Source of the DNA: Chromatiales bacterium
GTDB lineage: Bacteria > Pseudomonadota > Gammaproteobacteria > Chromatiales > Chromatiaceae
Assembly (NCBI GenBank): GCA_028284585.1
Contig: JANQRK010000039.1
Span: forward strand, 1-42,907
Reading direction: 5' to 3'
DNA length: 42,907 nt
The notes below the pieces were generated by a model. It saw only the letters and a program-made list of their open reading frames with translations. It ran no database searches and had not been told where the DNA came from. Below are positions 31,446-40,841 of the stretch, one piece after another. How positions within the stretch are numbered: position 1 is the stretch's first letter; the number at the start of each line of letters is the position of its first letter. The translations under genes were made by a program, and so were the position numbers.

Positions 31446-31565
31446 TGGCCCACCCGCCGGGCCGTTCAGTTACCCCCACCCGCGAAAACCGCCTAGTGCT
31501 CGGGCCTCACCGCTGAGCCCGTCTCGCTGCCAGGCGCGACAGCCCTTGCCGATTTCAGCGGCCTT

Positions 31566-31597
31566 AAAAAAAACGAAAGCCGGCGAGGCCGGCTTTC
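31566..31597 (-). terminator. intrinsic terminator, minus strand, after rml operon
   Basis: On the minus strand: GAAAGCCGGC-CTC-GCCGGCTTTC (perfect 10-bp stem, 3-nt loop), then G and a run of eight T. It lies about 350 bp beyond the stop of rmlD and is the only clear terminator for the leftward operon. Confidence 0.8.
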
Positions 31598-31950
31598 AAT
31601 GCACACCCTTTCGGGAGGCCTATCTCATTCTTATTGTTATTAATTTTTTCTTCTTCGCTTGTGGCCTTTTCTCACCCAATGTGATTTCAAGCAGATACCG
31701 GGCCAACTTTGACATTTTTTATTTGAAACAATGACTTAACCTTCGGGTAGTAAATCTGCAAAAGGCCTCAATGTAAAGCTGGTCGACAGCGAGGCGAAGC
31801 TAGGGGATTTGGTAACGCGTCGAGCGATGGCGTCGGGAGGCGTTGGGTTCCTCTTGTGCATTGAGCTGGCCCCGGCGATTCGACTCGGCTATCGCTCGCG
31901 GCCGATAGATGGCGATCAACCGCTGCTGGCGCGACGGCAATGGCCTGGTT

Positions 31951-32832
31951 TCACAAGCCATCCAGGCACAATTGCAGTTGATGCTCCCATGTCGGCATCG
32001 TCAGGCCAAAGGCCGTTTCGAGGCGGGTCGAATCCAAGCAGGAGTTCATTGGCCGCCGCGCCGGGGTGGGGTACTGGCTACCCGGGATGGCCTGCAGCGT
32101 GCAGTTCAACCCGAGCCGGTCGCGAATCGCCGTTGCGAATCCAAACCAGCTGGTCTGGCCAGCAGGTTGGAAGTGGTAGATGCCGGCCAGTTCCTGCCGG
32201 GCCGCGTTGTTTTGCGCTAGCCGCGCCAGTAAGGTGCTGGTGACCTGGGCGATGGAGCGACACCAAGTCGGAGCCCCGATTTGGTCGTCGACGATGCTCA
32301 GGCTGTCGCGCTCGGTCATCAGGCGGCGCATCGTCAGCAGGAAGTTATGTCCGCGCAGGCCGTACACCCAGCTCACACGCAGGATGAGTGGGTCACAGCC
32401 GCTGGCCAGCAGGGCCGTGTCGCCGGCCAGTTTGGTCTGACCGTAGACACTGACCGGTTGGGTCGGATCGGTTTCGACATAGGGTGTTGGCTTGCATCCG
32501 TCGAACACATAGTCGGTCGAATAGTGGACCACCAAGGCCCGGTGCTCGGCCGCCCAGGCAGCGATAGTTTCTGGCAACTCAGTGTTGAGACGTTGCGCGA
32601 CCAGCGGCTCGGCCTCGGCCTTGTCGACCGCGGTATAGGCGCAGGCATTGACGACGACATCGGGCCCGACCGCATCGAGCGTGGTCCGCAGCGCATTCAG
32701 GTCAGAGACGTCCAACGGCAACACGCCGTTACCGCCGGCGCGACTCGTCGCGATCAACTCGCCCAGCACAGAGAGTGTCCGCAGCAGTTCCCAGCCGACC
32801 TGGCCGGTGGCGCCGAGCAGCAGGATTTTCAC
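31951..32832 (-). CDS. rmlD: dTDP-4-dehydrorhamnose reductase
   Basis: A 293-aa SDR that catalyses the last step of dTDP-L-rhamnose synthesis (NADPH-dependent reduction). It starts MKILLLGATGQVGWELLRTL (GxxGxxG), and shows DVVVNACAYTAVDKAEAEP, the catalytic HYSTDYVFDG, the YGQTKLAGD YxxxK pair, and RVSWVYGLRGHNFL, all typical for RfbD. Length is normal. The gap to rmlC is 6 nt. It is last of four rml genes (B-A-C-D) on the minus strand. Confidence 0.95.
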   Translation of the reverse strand: MKILLLGATGQVGWELLRTLSVLGELIATSRAGGNGVLPLDVSDLNALRTTLDAVGPDVVVNACAYTAVDKAEAEPLVAQRLNTELPETIAAWAAEHRALVVHYSTDYVFDGCKPTPYVETDPTQPVSVYGQTKLAGDTALLASGCDPLILRVSWVYGLRGHNFLLTMRRLMTERDSLSIVDDQIGAPTWCRSIAQVTSTLLARLAQNNAARQELAGIYHFQPAGQTSWFGFATAIRDRLGLNCTLQAIPGSQYPTPARRPMNSCLDSTRLETAFGLTMPTWEHQLQLCLDGL

Positions 32833-32838
32833 TTCGCG

Positions 32839-33399
32839 TTACCCTGCGAATCGACTGAGGCGTGACTCGGGGAGCTCGGCCAGCAGTGGCGCGGCGCTGT
32901 CCTTGTCCGAAAGGCGTGGCGTTCCCGCGAGCGGCCAGTCGATACCTATGCTGGGATCATCCCAGCGAACAGCGAATTCGCTCGCTGGGCTGTAGATATT
33001 GGTTGTTTTGTAGCCGAACAGGGCACGCTCGCTGAGTACATAGTAGCCGTGCAGAAAACCCGGTGGTACATAGAATTGCAGTCCGTTGTCACCGTCTAGC
33101 GTCACGCCGTGCCAACGGCCAAAGCTCGGCGAGCCCACCCGTAGATCGACTGCTACGTCGAATACCTCTCCCATGAACACCTGGACCAGCTTGCCTTGGG
33201 CGCAAGGCTCTTGGGCGTGCAGCCCGCGTAGCACGCCATGCTCGGACAGTGCCAGGTTGTCTTGCACAAATGTCTCGGTGATACCCAACTCGCGATAGCG
33301 CTCGCCGTGCCAGACTTCCGCGAACCAACCGCGTGCATCGCCGAAGCGCTTCGGCTGGACCAGTTTGAGCCCCGGTAAATCGAATTCGGTGACTTTCAT
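32839..33399 (-). CDS. rmlC: dTDP-4-dehydrorhamnose 3,5-epimerase
   Basis: A 186-aa cupin epimerase that inverts C3 and C5 of dTDP-4-keto-6-deoxyglucose. Marks: [40 protein letters not shown] (the catalytic-His region HxxQ), [18 protein letters not shown], and the end of the cupin [15 protein letters not shown] with the conserved Tyr/His. Its ATG overlaps the stop of rmlA by 4 nt (33396-33399), and rmlD follows after 6 nt. Length is standard. Confidence 0.95.
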   Translation of the reverse strand: MKVTEFDLPGLKLVQPKRFGDARGWFAEVWHGERYRELGITETFVQDNLALSEHGVLRGLHAQEPCAQGKLVQVFMGEVFDVAVDLRVGSPSFGRWHGVTLDGDNGLQFYVPPGFLHGYYVLSERALFGYKTTNIYSPASEFAVRWDDPSIGIDWPLAGTPRLSDKDSAAPLLAELPESRLSRFAG

Positions 33400-34274
33400 G
33401 ACGGTGATCCGTGCTCCAGCAGTTCGGACAGGTATTGGCCGTAGCCGTTCTTGCGTAGCGGCTCGGCCATCGCGCGCAGTTGCACGTCATCGATCCAAGC
33501 ATTGCGCCAGGCGATCTCTTCGGGGCAGCAGACCTTGAGCCCCTGACGCTTTTCGATGGTCTCGACGAAACCGGCGGCCTCCATCAGTGAGTCATGGGTG
33601 CCGGTGTCCAACCAGGCCATGCCGCGTCCGAGCCGCACCAGCTCGAGTTGGTTTTGGTTTAGATAACAGCGGTTGAGGTCTGTGATCTCGAGTTCACCGC
33701 GCGCCGAAGGCGTCAGCTTCGCCGCCAGCTCGCAGGCTTGATGATCGTAGAAGTACAAACCCGTGACCGCGTAGTTGGACTTCGGCCGGCCAGGTTTCTC
33801 CTCAAGACTGACCACTTGGCCGGTGGCGTTGAACTCGGCCACACCATAGCGTTCCGGATCGCGCACCCAGTAGCCAAACACGGTTGCGCCGGTCGACTTT
33901 TCAGACGCCATGCGCAGCAGCTGGCCCAGGCCCTGGCCGAAGAAGATATTGTCACCCAGTACCAGGCAACTTGGTTGACCCGCGATGAAGTCACGGCCGA
34001 TCAGGAAGGCCTCGGCCAGTCCACCAGGCCGTTCTTGAATGGCGTACTCCAGGCGCACACCCCATTGACTGCCATCACCCAGCAGTTGTCGGAACAGCGG
34101 GTTGTCGCGTGGCGTCGTGATGATCAGTGTCTCGCGGATGCCGGTCATCATCAGCGTCGACAGCGGGTAGTAGATCATCGGTTTGTCGTATACCGGCAGT
34201 AGCTGCTTGCTGACCGACAGGGTGATCGGGTGCAGACGGGTGCCGGCGCCACCGGCCAGGATGATGCCCTTCAT
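33396..34274 (-). CDS. rmlA: glucose-1-phosphate thymidylyltransferase
   Basis: A 292-aa nucleotidyltransferase that makes dTDP-glucose from glucose-1-phosphate and dTTP. It begins [20 protein letters not shown] (nucleotide loop GGxGTRL), then [20 protein letters not shown], a metal-binding [12 protein letters not shown], and [20 protein letters not shown] with the sugar-binding EKP motif, and [15 protein letters not shown]. These are the RfbA hallmarks; the 292-aa length agrees. It lies 12 nt after rmlB and overlaps rmlC by 4 nt. Confidence 0.96.
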   Translation of the reverse strand: MKGIILAGGAGTRLHPITLSVSKQLLPVYDKPMIYYPLSTLMMTGIRETLIITTPRDNPLFRQLLGDGSQWGVRLEYAIQERPGGLAEAFLIGRDFIAGQPSCLVLGDNIFFGQGLGQLLRMASEKSTGATVFGYWVRDPERYGVAEFNATGQVVSLEEKPGRPKSNYAVTGLYFYDHQACELAAKLTPSARGELEITDLNRCYLNQNQLELVRLGRGMAWLDTGTHDSLMEAAGFVETIEKRQGLKVCCPEEIAWRNAWIDDVQLRAMAEPLRKNGYGQYLSELLEHGSPS

Positions 34275-34286
34275 GCCGATCGCTTC

Positions 34287-35393
34287 TCAGCTGGCACCAT
34301 GCCGGAGTCCCAAGCGTTGCCCCGTGTAACTGCCCGCTCGGACCGTCTCACACCAGTCGAGGTGATCCAGGTACCACTGCACGGTGCGCCGCAGGCCGCT
34401 TTCGAAGGTCTCGCGAGGCTGCCATCCGAGCTCGTCGCGCAACTTGCTGGCGTTGATTGCATAGCGCCAATCATGGCCCGGTCGATCGGTGACGAAGGTC
34501 TTGAGCTGGGCATGTGGGAGGTGCCGGGAGTTGGGCAGCAGTTCGTCGAGCAAGGCGCACAGGGTGTCGACTACCTCGAGGTTGGTCCGTTCGCTGTTGC
34601 CGCCGACGTTGTACATCTGGCCGGGACTGCCGTGTTGCAGCACATGCCAGATCGCACGGCAGTGATCTTGGACGAAAAGCCAATCGCGCACATTGCCGCC
34701 GTTGCCGTAGATCGGCAGCGGCTGACCAGCGAGCGCGTTCAAGATCACCAGCGGGATCAGCTTTTCCGGATACTGGTAGGGACCATAGTTGTTAGAACAG
34801 TTGGTGGTCAGCGTCGGCAACCCGTAGGTGTGGTGCCAGGCCTGGACCAAATGATCGGATGCCGCCTTCGAGGCCGAGTAGGGTGAGCTGGGGGCGTACG
34901 GAGTCTGTTCGGTAAATGCACCCTGATCGCCAAGGCTGCCGTAGACCTCATCGGTAGAGACGTGCAGGAAACGAAACCTGGCTTGCCTAGCGGGGTCGAG
35001 TGAGCGCCAAAAGCTGAGCGCCCGATCGAGCAGGTTGTAGCTGCCGACGATATTGGTGTCGATGAACGCCTTCGGCCCATCGATCGAGCGGTCGACATGG
35101 CTCTCGGCCGCGAAGTTGACGATTGCGTCAGGGTGGAAGTCATCCAGCAGGCGTTCGACCAACTCAGGATCGGCGATGTCGCCCTGTGCGAAGCGGTACC
35201 TTGGGTTGTCCTCGATTCCCGCCAGGGTCGCTCGGTTGCCCGCATAGGTCAACAGATCGAGGTTAGCGACCTGGGCCTCTGATTCGGTCAGCAAGGAGTG
35301 AATGAAATTGCCGCCTATGAAACCAGCGCCACCGGTCACCAGGACGCGCGTTGGCGGATTGGGCGTGCTCGATTGAGACGTCGTCGATGCCAT
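34287..35393 (-). CDS. rmlB: dTDP-glucose 4,6-dehydratase
   Basis: A 368-aa SDR with NAD+ as bound cofactor, second step of dTDP-rhamnose synthesis and first gene of this operon. After a short Ser/Thr-rich extension (MASTTSQSSTPNPPT), the Rossmann motif VLVTGGAGFIGGNF appears, then FAAESHVDRSID, the RFLHVSTDEVYGSLG strand and SPYSASKAASDHLVQAW (YxxxK), followed by RNYGPYQYPEKLIP-type sequence (NCSNNYGPYQYPEKLIPLV). ATG 35393 is used because the upstream open frame to 35477 is not family-like; the ribosome-binding site is weak. The operon supplies activated rhamnose for LPS or exopolysaccharide; no glycosyltransferases are in the window. Confidence 0.94.
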   Translation of the reverse strand: MASTTSQSSTPNPPTRVLVTGGAGFIGGNFIHSLLTESEAQVANLDLLTYAGNRATLAGIEDNPRYRFAQGDIADPELVERLLDDFHPDAIVNFAAESHVDRSIDGPKAFIDTNIVGSYNLLDRALSFWRSLDPARQARFRFLHVSTDEVYGSLGDQGAFTEQTPYAPSSPYSASKAASDHLVQAWHHTYGLPTLTTNCSNNYGPYQYPEKLIPLVILNALAGQPLPIYGNGGNVRDWLFVQDHCRAIWHVLQHGSPGQMYNVGGNSERTNLEVVDTLCALLDELLPNSRHLPHAQLKTFVTDRPGHDWRYAINASKLRDELGWQPRETFESGLRRTVQWYLDHLDWCETVRAGSYTGQRLGLRHGAS

Positions 35394-35619
35394 AGCGAGT
35401 AAGAGGTTGCGAACCGAATAACTGTATTCTACGGAAACTTCACCGACCTTTGGGTACCACTGAGCGACCTGGATCACGGCCCTTAAAAGTCTCGGCGCCG
35501 GACCCAGTCATATTGGGGAACGACTGCACGGTGTGTGCTGGCCGGTGCGCGCTGAAACTTAAGCCTTGCGCGATCGGTCGGAGCTGTCGCGATCCGACCT
35601 GGCCGGCTATGCTGGCTCC

Positions 35620-36195
35620 ATGAGCGATGACGAACTACGCCGCAAATGGGATGACCGCTACGCAGATCCGGAGGCGGCCCCATCGCCACTCGCTGTATTG
35701 GTCGAGAATGCGCACTTGTTGCCGGAGTCTGGCAGTGCGCTGGATTTGGCCTGCGGTCTTGGTGGCAGTGCGCTGCTCTTGGCCGAGCATGGCCTGGACA
35801 CCCATGCCTGGGACCTGTCGCCGGTGGCAGTCGAGCAACTCCAGCAACGGGCCGCTGGGCTAACCTTGCAGGCCGAGGTTCGCGATGTGATCGCAGTGCC
35901 ACCCGATCCGGAGACCTTCGATGTGATCTGCGTCGGTCACTTCCTAGACCGTGCGCGTTGCCCACAGATCGCCGCGGCACTGCGACCCGGCGGACTGTTG
36001 TTCTACCAAACCTTCACCCTTGAGCGCGTCGACGACAGCGGCCCGTCGAATGAGCGTTTTCGTCTCGAGACGAACGAGTTGCTGCAGCTCTTTCCTGGGT
36101 TGATCGTGCGGGTCTATCGTGAGGAAGGCCGACTCGGTGACTTGACCCGCGGCACGCGCAACTGCGCACAGTTGGTGGCGCAGAACGTACCTTGA
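35620..36195 (+). CDS. class I SAM-dependent methyltransferase (TehB/methyltransf_11-like)
   Basis: A 191-aa Rossmann-fold methyltransferase. Motif I is ALDLACGLGGSALLLAEHGL with the acidic DLSPVAVEQL in motif II, FDVICVGHFLDR as motif IV and LRPGGLLFYQTFTLE as motif V. It begins MSDDELRRKWDDRYAD, a start common to small gammaproteobacterial methyltransferases of the TehB type. The frame is open from 35566; ATG 35620 is preferred because it gives this typical N-terminus, although neither start has a good ribosome-binding site. It is divergent from rmlB and apparently monocistronic. The substrate is unknown; tellurite or small-molecule thiols are possible by analogy only. Confidence 0.8.
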   Translation: MSDDELRRKWDDRYADPEAAPSPLAVLVENAHLLPESGSALDLACGLGGSALLLAEHGLDTHAWDLSPVAVEQLQQRAAGLTLQAEVRDVIAVPPDPETFDVICVGHFLDRARCPQIAAALRPGGLLFYQTFTLERVDDSGPSNERFRLETNELLQLFPGLIVRVYREEGRLGDLTRGTRNCAQLVAQNVP

Positions 36196-36265
36196 CGAGA
36201 TCCTAGCCTGCCGATGGGCACATCCTGCCCTATGTTGAAGTCCGGCGGCACAGTCTGTGCTGCCA

Positions 36266-37324
36266 TCAAAACAGCGTCAGTTGCTGTTCATTCAGCGGCG
36301 GTGGACGGAACAGGTCGCAGCGTAACTCGGCCGACTGACCGAATCCGAGCTTGCGCCGGGCCAGCTCGAAGCGTTGCCGGATCAGGTCGGCGTAGGGGCC
36401 TTGGCCACGTAGACGGCGACCAAAGCGGCTGTCGTTGTCCTGCCCGTCACGGCTGGCGCGGATGTGACTCATCACCCGGTCGGCGGCATCCGGTCGGTGG
36501 TGCGCGAGCCAGTCGCGAAACAGCGGTGCGACCTCGAGTGGTAGTCGGAGCAGCACATAGGCGGCGCTGCGCGCGCCAGCGCTTCGGGCGGCGGCGAGCA
36601 GCTCCTCGATCTCGGGCTCGTTTACCACCGGGATCACTGGCGCGAGCATGACATGCACCGGGATGCCGGCCTGGCTAAGGTTCTTGATCAATTGCAGTCG
36701 GCGTTGTGGGGCCGCTGCACGCGGTTCGAGCGTGCGTGCTAGGGGGTGCTGCAGGCTGGTCAGCGAGACTGCCACCTCGACCAGCCCAGCGGCCGCCATC
36801 GGCGACAGCAGGTCGAGATCGCGTTCGATCATGGCCGATTTGGTGATAATCATTAGCGGGTGTCGCGCAGCGCTCAGCACCTCGAGTACGCGACGCGTCG
36901 TGCGGTGTTCGCGCTCGATGGGTTGGTAGGCGTCGGTGATTCCGGCGAGTGCGATCGGCGCCGGACGATAATCTGCCGCGGCCAGCTCCTTGCGCAACAG
37001 ATCGGGTAGCTCGGGGCGGTCGAACAGGCGCGACTCGAAGTCCAGCCCGGGCGATAGGTCCAACCAGGCATGGGTGGGTCGGGCATAGCAGTAAATACAG
37101 CCATGTTCGCAGCCGCGGTAAGGGTTGATCGAGCGATCGAATGGAATGTCCGGGGAATTGTTATAGGTAATCGCCTTGCGTGCGCTGTCGATACCGACCT
37201 GAGTGCGCAATGGTGTGCTATCTCCCTCGGTCCAGCCGTCATCGAAGGCCGCGCGCTCGGACAGGTGGTAGCGGTTCGGCGGGTTATTGGCGGCGGCGCG
37301 GCCGCGCGGTGGTTTTTCGGCCAT
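36266..37324 (-). CDS. PA0069-type radical SAM protein (SplB-like)
   Basis: A 352-aa radical SAM enzyme of the group annotated as the PA0069 family. The [4Fe-4S] motif is CEHGCIYC with Cys at residues 72, 76 and 79, following the conserved ITYNNSPDIPFDRSINPYRG. The barrel continues with LAGITDAYQPIEREHRTTR, IITKSAMIERDLDLL, VEVAVSLTSL and GIPVHVMLAPVIPVVNEPEI. Related to the spore photoproduct lyase superfamily, but the reaction is unknown. Basic and Pro-rich at its start. It is convergent with the methyltransferase gene. ATG 37324 is the only start near the family N-terminus; the ribosome-binding site is weak. Confidence 0.88.
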   Translation of the reverse strand: MAEKPPRGRAAANNPPNRYHLSERAAFDDGWTEGDSTPLRTQVGIDSARKAITYNNSPDIPFDRSINPYRGCEHGCIYCYARPTHAWLDLSPGLDFESRLFDRPELPDLLRKELAAADYRPAPIALAGITDAYQPIEREHRTTRRVLEVLSAARHPLMIITKSAMIERDLDLLSPMAAAGLVEVAVSLTSLQHPLARTLEPRAAAPQRRLQLIKNLSQAGIPVHVMLAPVIPVVNEPEIEELLAAARSAGARSAAYVLLRLPLEVAPLFRDWLAHHRPDAADRVMSHIRASRDGQDNDSRFGRRLRGQGPYADLIRQRFELARRKLGFGQSAELRCDLFRPPPLNEQQLTLF

Positions 37325-37684
37325 TTTGTATCCAACATTTTGTCGAATTGTTGGGTGTGGTGGGAGTCGACTGTAAAAGAAACTTTACGGCTTACCTGGG
37401 TTTGCCACCAACATTAACTGTTTCCGATGGCGCCTGCGGGCAGAAAGAATCCAGCAAGATACTGTTTAGAAAGCAGGTTTCTCCATACGCTGATAAGACT
37501 TACCAGATCGGGCGACAGCATGGCATGAGAGATGCTTCATTTCTTTCAGACGCAGGGTGCGTCGGGTAAACAAGTCGGTGATGAAGTGGCGAGTCGAGGC
37601 GATACAGAACGGCGTTTAGGGAGCAAGGCACGCGGCAGGCGTAATCCGTCGGCACGCCGTTCGGGTTTGTGTGGCTGTGATCTT
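37325..37684. other. intergenic region, no gene recognised
   Basis: About 360 bp between the divergent radical SAM gene and the small hypothetical. It is somewhat more AT-rich than the flanks (37325-37520). I see no hairpin with T-run, no tandem repeat and no ORF with a ribosome-binding site; it probably only contains the two promoters. Confidence 0.5.
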
Positions 37685-37990
37685 GTGTCGCAGAACAGCG
37701 CTTACCAGGGCACGGGTGGGGTCAGCGAAAACAACCGGGCGTCTGGATTCCTGCCCGCTTACCAACATCTTGATAGCGGCGAAACTGCGCTGTCGCGATT
37801 CTCCGACGGCCGACCGGCCCCGATTCATTTACTCGACGGTCTACCTCAGGCTTGGGTAGCCGATCGCGATGCGAGTGGTCGCGCGCAATGCTTGATCGCC
37901 GGGATAACCGTCGGCTTCGTGCGCGAAGGGCGTTTTTATACACGCGAAGAGGCCGCCCGATGGTTGGCGGACCGCAAGGCCAGCGCCTAA
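37685..37990 (+). CDS. small conserved hypothetical protein
   Basis: A 101-aa protein. After a start at GTG 37685 (VSQNSAYQ) it reads GTGGVSENNRASGFLPAYQ, SRFSDGRPAPIHLLDGLPQ, AWVADRDASGRAQCLIAG and GFVREGRFYTREEAARWL. These blocks recall a short family of proteobacterial hypotheticals with FxPAF, SRFADGRPAPxHLLDGLP and GRFYTRxEAA motifs; I know of no function. No signal peptide, TM or metal motif is seen. The reading frame is open from 37532, but the additional part is Arg-rich and not conserved-looking. It is 166 nt upstream of the ExeA-like gene on the same strand, so they might share a transcript. Confidence 0.6.
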   Translation: MSQNSAYQGTGGVSENNRASGFLPAYQHLDSGETALSRFSDGRPAPIHLLDGLPQAWVADRDASGRAQCLIAGITVGFVREGRFYTREEAARWLADRKASA

Positions 37991-38156
37991 TTCCACATCT
38001 GGTCGCGCTCGATTTGGCACCTGTGACCCGCCGCAAACTTCGTTTCAGCCCGAGTCCACTGGACTTCGATCTTTAGCACGCGCGTGCAGTTCGCGCTACC
38101 TTGTAGTAGATGCTAATGTTCCGCTGGTTCGGTGGTGTTCCGGCTCGGGAGCAGGT

Positions 38157-40778
38157 ATGTATGAAGGTCATTTCAACCTGACAAGCGATCCGTTCAGACT
38201 GCTGCCTGATCCTGGGATTTGTTTTCCTCACCGAAGTTGCGCACGGGCCTGGTCCTACCTGCGCTATGCGGTCAAACGCGGCGAAGGCATCGTCGTGGTG
38301 CTGGGACCGCCCGGTTCGGGGAAGACCACACTCGCCGATCGTTTACTGTCTGAGCTGAATCCCTCCAAGACGGTTAGCGCGCGCCTGATCGCGCATGACC
38401 TCAGCCCGACGGATCTCCTGCGAAAGCTGGCCTATGCATTCGGTCTACCGGCCGAAGGTATCGACCGGGCGCTGCTGGCGCATCGTATCGAACGCTATTT
38501 GTTCGGGCTCGAGCAGACTAACCGGCGGGCCTTGGTTGTGATTGATGAGGCGCAAACGCTATCCAATCCGGCCCTCGAGGCGATGCGTCTACTTACCGAC
38601 CTGCAGTCGCGGTCGCGCCCGGTTCTACAGCTCATTTTGATGGGCCAACCTGAACTGGAAACCGCGATGAGCGTGCCCGAAATGGAGCAGTTCCAGCACC
38701 GGGTTATCGCCAGTTGTCGCCTGTTGCCGATGGACCTGACGGAGACCAAGGCCTATTTGGAATACCGCTTGGATCGCAGCGGCTGGCAAGGTAATCCGAC
38801 GTTCGACGGGCCGGCAGTGATGGCGATCTATCGTCACAGTGGTGGACTGCCGCGGCATGTCAACAAGATTGGTAGCCGCCTCTTGCTGCATGCCAGCAGC
38901 GAGGATACCCACGCCTTGACGGAATCTGATGTGCAATCCGTCGTGCGCGACCTGCGAGGTGAGCTGATTGCGCCGAAAAACCTGGGTGGCCCAGCTGATC
39001 AGCCACCGGGGGAGAGCGACGCTTCCATCTATGAATTAGCGCTGGTGCCAAATGCTCGACCATCGCCCAGTGGCCGACAGATGGTGCGCCCACTGGCGGG
39101 GTTGTATCCAAAGACTGAGGGCAACAAACCCGTAGCGAGGGAGCCCCGTACCGTGCCGCCAGTGCGGCCAAGGGTTATTGAGGAAGCTCCCATGGTCGAT
39201 AGCAGCGCAGTGCGGCGTGCTGCGCCGCCGCAACGTGGCATCTCCTCAGCCAAAACTCTCCTGAGCAACTGGCGGGGGGCGGCACTGCGTCGCCTGGGTG
39301 GTTTGTCGCGCTGGATGTGGGGTGCGGCGCAGATGGCGTTGCGTGCTCTGATGGGTCGATTGCGGGCCCTCGTTGCCGATCGCGCCGGCCTTGGTATCAA
39401 GGGGTGGCAGGCTGCCTTGGGAGGGTTGGTCGCGGTGGCTCTGGTCATCGCCGTCTGGCAAGGCGGTGCCGGCGATGGCCCAGAAGGCGCTTTAGAAATG
39501 ACGGCCGAGGCAACGCCGGACCGAACCGAGCTGAGCGCGATTGAGGCGCTGGCCGCGCCGAGCGCGGGACCGGTGCCGGATAACACCAACCTCAAGGGGC
39601 CGGGATTTGAAACCGCATTGCCTGCCCAATCGGTCGGGCAGCTCATCGCTGGGGACGCTTCAGGGTCGTTGGACCTGTCGAACGACTTGGCGCCGGGGGA
39701 GCTCTCCAGCCAGATCACCGGTGTCGACAGGACCCCGGACCAATCCTTGATCGGCCAGGTTGGAGACGATGTGGTGTACGGCTTGGTCGGTGAGGTTAAA
39801 GAGAAGACCGCAGACTTGGACCTCAAGCCCCAACTGCTGCCAACGCGAGAGGGGAAGGAGCCAACCCGCACCGAGCGCCGCTCGCCTGCTGCGGCAGAAC
39901 CACCGGGCGACATGGCGGTGGAGGTGCCAGCCGTCGATCGGGTTCGCGATCTCTCTGATTCTCCCGACCTGCTCGGAGTGGAGGCGGCGAATGCTGCGGT
40001 GCTGCTGGGCGATGAAACACCGAGCACCCGCGGGTCCTCTGTCGCGGAGCAACCGACGACGGTTGTAGGGGTAAGCGCACCCCCCCTTGGGCAGGTGGCC
40101 GATACGACTGACTGGCGCTCGGGTACCGGTCCTGTGGCGGCTGACTTGCATGCAGACAATTTGAAAATTGCGACCACCGGGACCGCTGGCTTGCAACAGG
40201 GTGCAGCGAGTGGGTCGGGAGACGCTGGATCGGACGCGGCAGTCTCTCCAACGATGTCTCTGGCAATGGAGAGCGATATGGTCGCGGCTGAACGCTCACA
40301 GCGCGACGTGTTGGTGATGATCGAGGTGGAACGCCTCGCCGCGCTCGCCGACAACGCGATGGCGCGCTATCGGTTGCTGCTGCCCAGTAAGAACAGTGCC
40401 TACACCTATTACCAGCGCATCCTGACGCTGGACCCTGGTAACGCCAAGGCTACAGCTGGATTGGCTGGCATCGTTGCTAAGTATCGCGAAATCTCGTCTA
40501 AAGCGTTGGGCGATAACGACTTCGAGAAGGCCAAATTGTACGTGGCTCGCGCACTGCGAGTAGATCCGAACGACGCGGATGCGCTGGCGCTGCGTCGCAC
40601 CATCGATGATGCGGTCGCCGATGCCGAGATGGCGCGTCGGGAGGCTATCGAACTCGCCGCGATCAAGGCCGAGGCGCTGCGCCTATCGCAGATGCGACAG
40701 AAGCCCCCAGCGCGACCCAAGAATGAGCTCAGCAATTTCGAGCGCTTGATGCTATCGGTCGAAGACAGGGCTCAATGA
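38157..40778 (+). CDS. ExeA/MshM-like AAA ATPase fused to TM segment and TPR-like C-terminus
   Basis: An 873-aa protein. Residues 1-275 are an ExeA/GspA-type ATPase beginning MYEGHFNLTSDPFRLLPDP, with Walker A GPPGSGKTT (50-58), Walker B LVVIDEAQT (126-134), a sensor-like LILMGQPELE and GGLPRHVNKI. After a Pro/Arg-rich linker (about 275-415) a single TM helix follows (about 418-436, LGGLVAVALVIAVW), then about 270 residues of acidic, Ser/Gly/Pro-rich low complexity, and a helical region from about 700 with TPR-like repeats (YYQRILTLDPGNAKATAGLA; AKLYVARALRVDPNDADALA). It resembles MshM joined to MshN, or ExeA with TPRs in place of the peptidoglycan-binding domain. The ATPase lies in the cytoplasm, the rest in the periplasm. 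ATG 38157 is preceded by GGAG. It could serve in pilus, secretion or polysaccharide export. Confidence 0.8.
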   Translation: MYEGHFNLTSDPFRLLPDPGICFPHRSCARAWSYLRYAVKRGEGIVVVLGPPGSGKTTLADRLLSELNPSKTVSARLIAHDLSPTDLLRKLAYAFGLPAEGIDRALLAHRIERYLFGLEQTNRRALVVIDEAQTLSNPALEAMRLLTDLQSRSRPVLQLILMGQPELETAMSVPEMEQFQHRVIASCRLLPMDLTETKAYLEYRLDRSGWQGNPTFDGPAVMAIYRHSGGLPRHVNKIGSRLLLHASSEDTHALTESDVQSVVRDLRGELIAPKNLGGPADQPPGESDASIYELALVPNARPSPSGRQMVRPLAGLYPKTEGNKPVAREPRTVPPVRPRVIEEAPMVDSSAVRRAAPPQRGISSAKTLLSNWRGAALRRLGGLSRWMWGAAQMALRALMGRLRALVADRAGLGIKGWQAALGGLVAVALVIAVWQGGAGDGPEGALEMTAEATPDRTELSAIEALAAPSAGPVPDNTNLKGPGFETALPAQSVGQLIAGDASGSLDLSNDLAPGELSSQITGVDRTPDQSLIGQVGDDVVYGLVGEVKEKTADLDLKPQLLPTREGKEPTRTERRSPAAAEPPGDMAVEVPAVDRVRDLSDSPDLLGVEAANAAVLLGDETPSTRGSSVAEQPTTVVGVSAPPLGQVADTTDWRSGTGPVAADLHADNLKIATTGTAGLQQGAASGSGDAGSDAAVSPTMSLAMESDMVAAERSQRDVLVMIEVERLAALADNAMARYRLLLPSKNSAYTYYQRILTLDPGNAKATAGLAGIVAKYREISSKALGDNDFEKAKLYVARALRVDPNDADALALRRTIDDAVADAEMARREAIELAAIKAEALRLSQMRQKPPARPKNELSNFERLMLSVEDRAQ

Positions 40779-40841
40779 ACGCTCGTATGTGAGGTTTTTG
40801 CGCCCATTGATGCTGGCCCCACAGCGCGGCTTGTGGTGCAT

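Larger units (their letters stand above)
31401..31950. other. intergenic region between csp and rmlD
   Basis: About 550 bp between the csp stop and the rmlD stop. It contains two hairpins (31418-31445 and 31566-31597) and an AT-rich stretch at about 31620-31745. No gene was recognised; frames on + (31225-31734, 31809-32243) have no ribosome-binding site or family resemblance. Confidence 0.6.

Noticed and set aside
37370..37392. CTGTAAAAGAAACTTTACGG as a CTGT-type LexA box
   Set aside because: The second half-site is TTAC, not ACAG, and the adjacent genes are not SOS genes.
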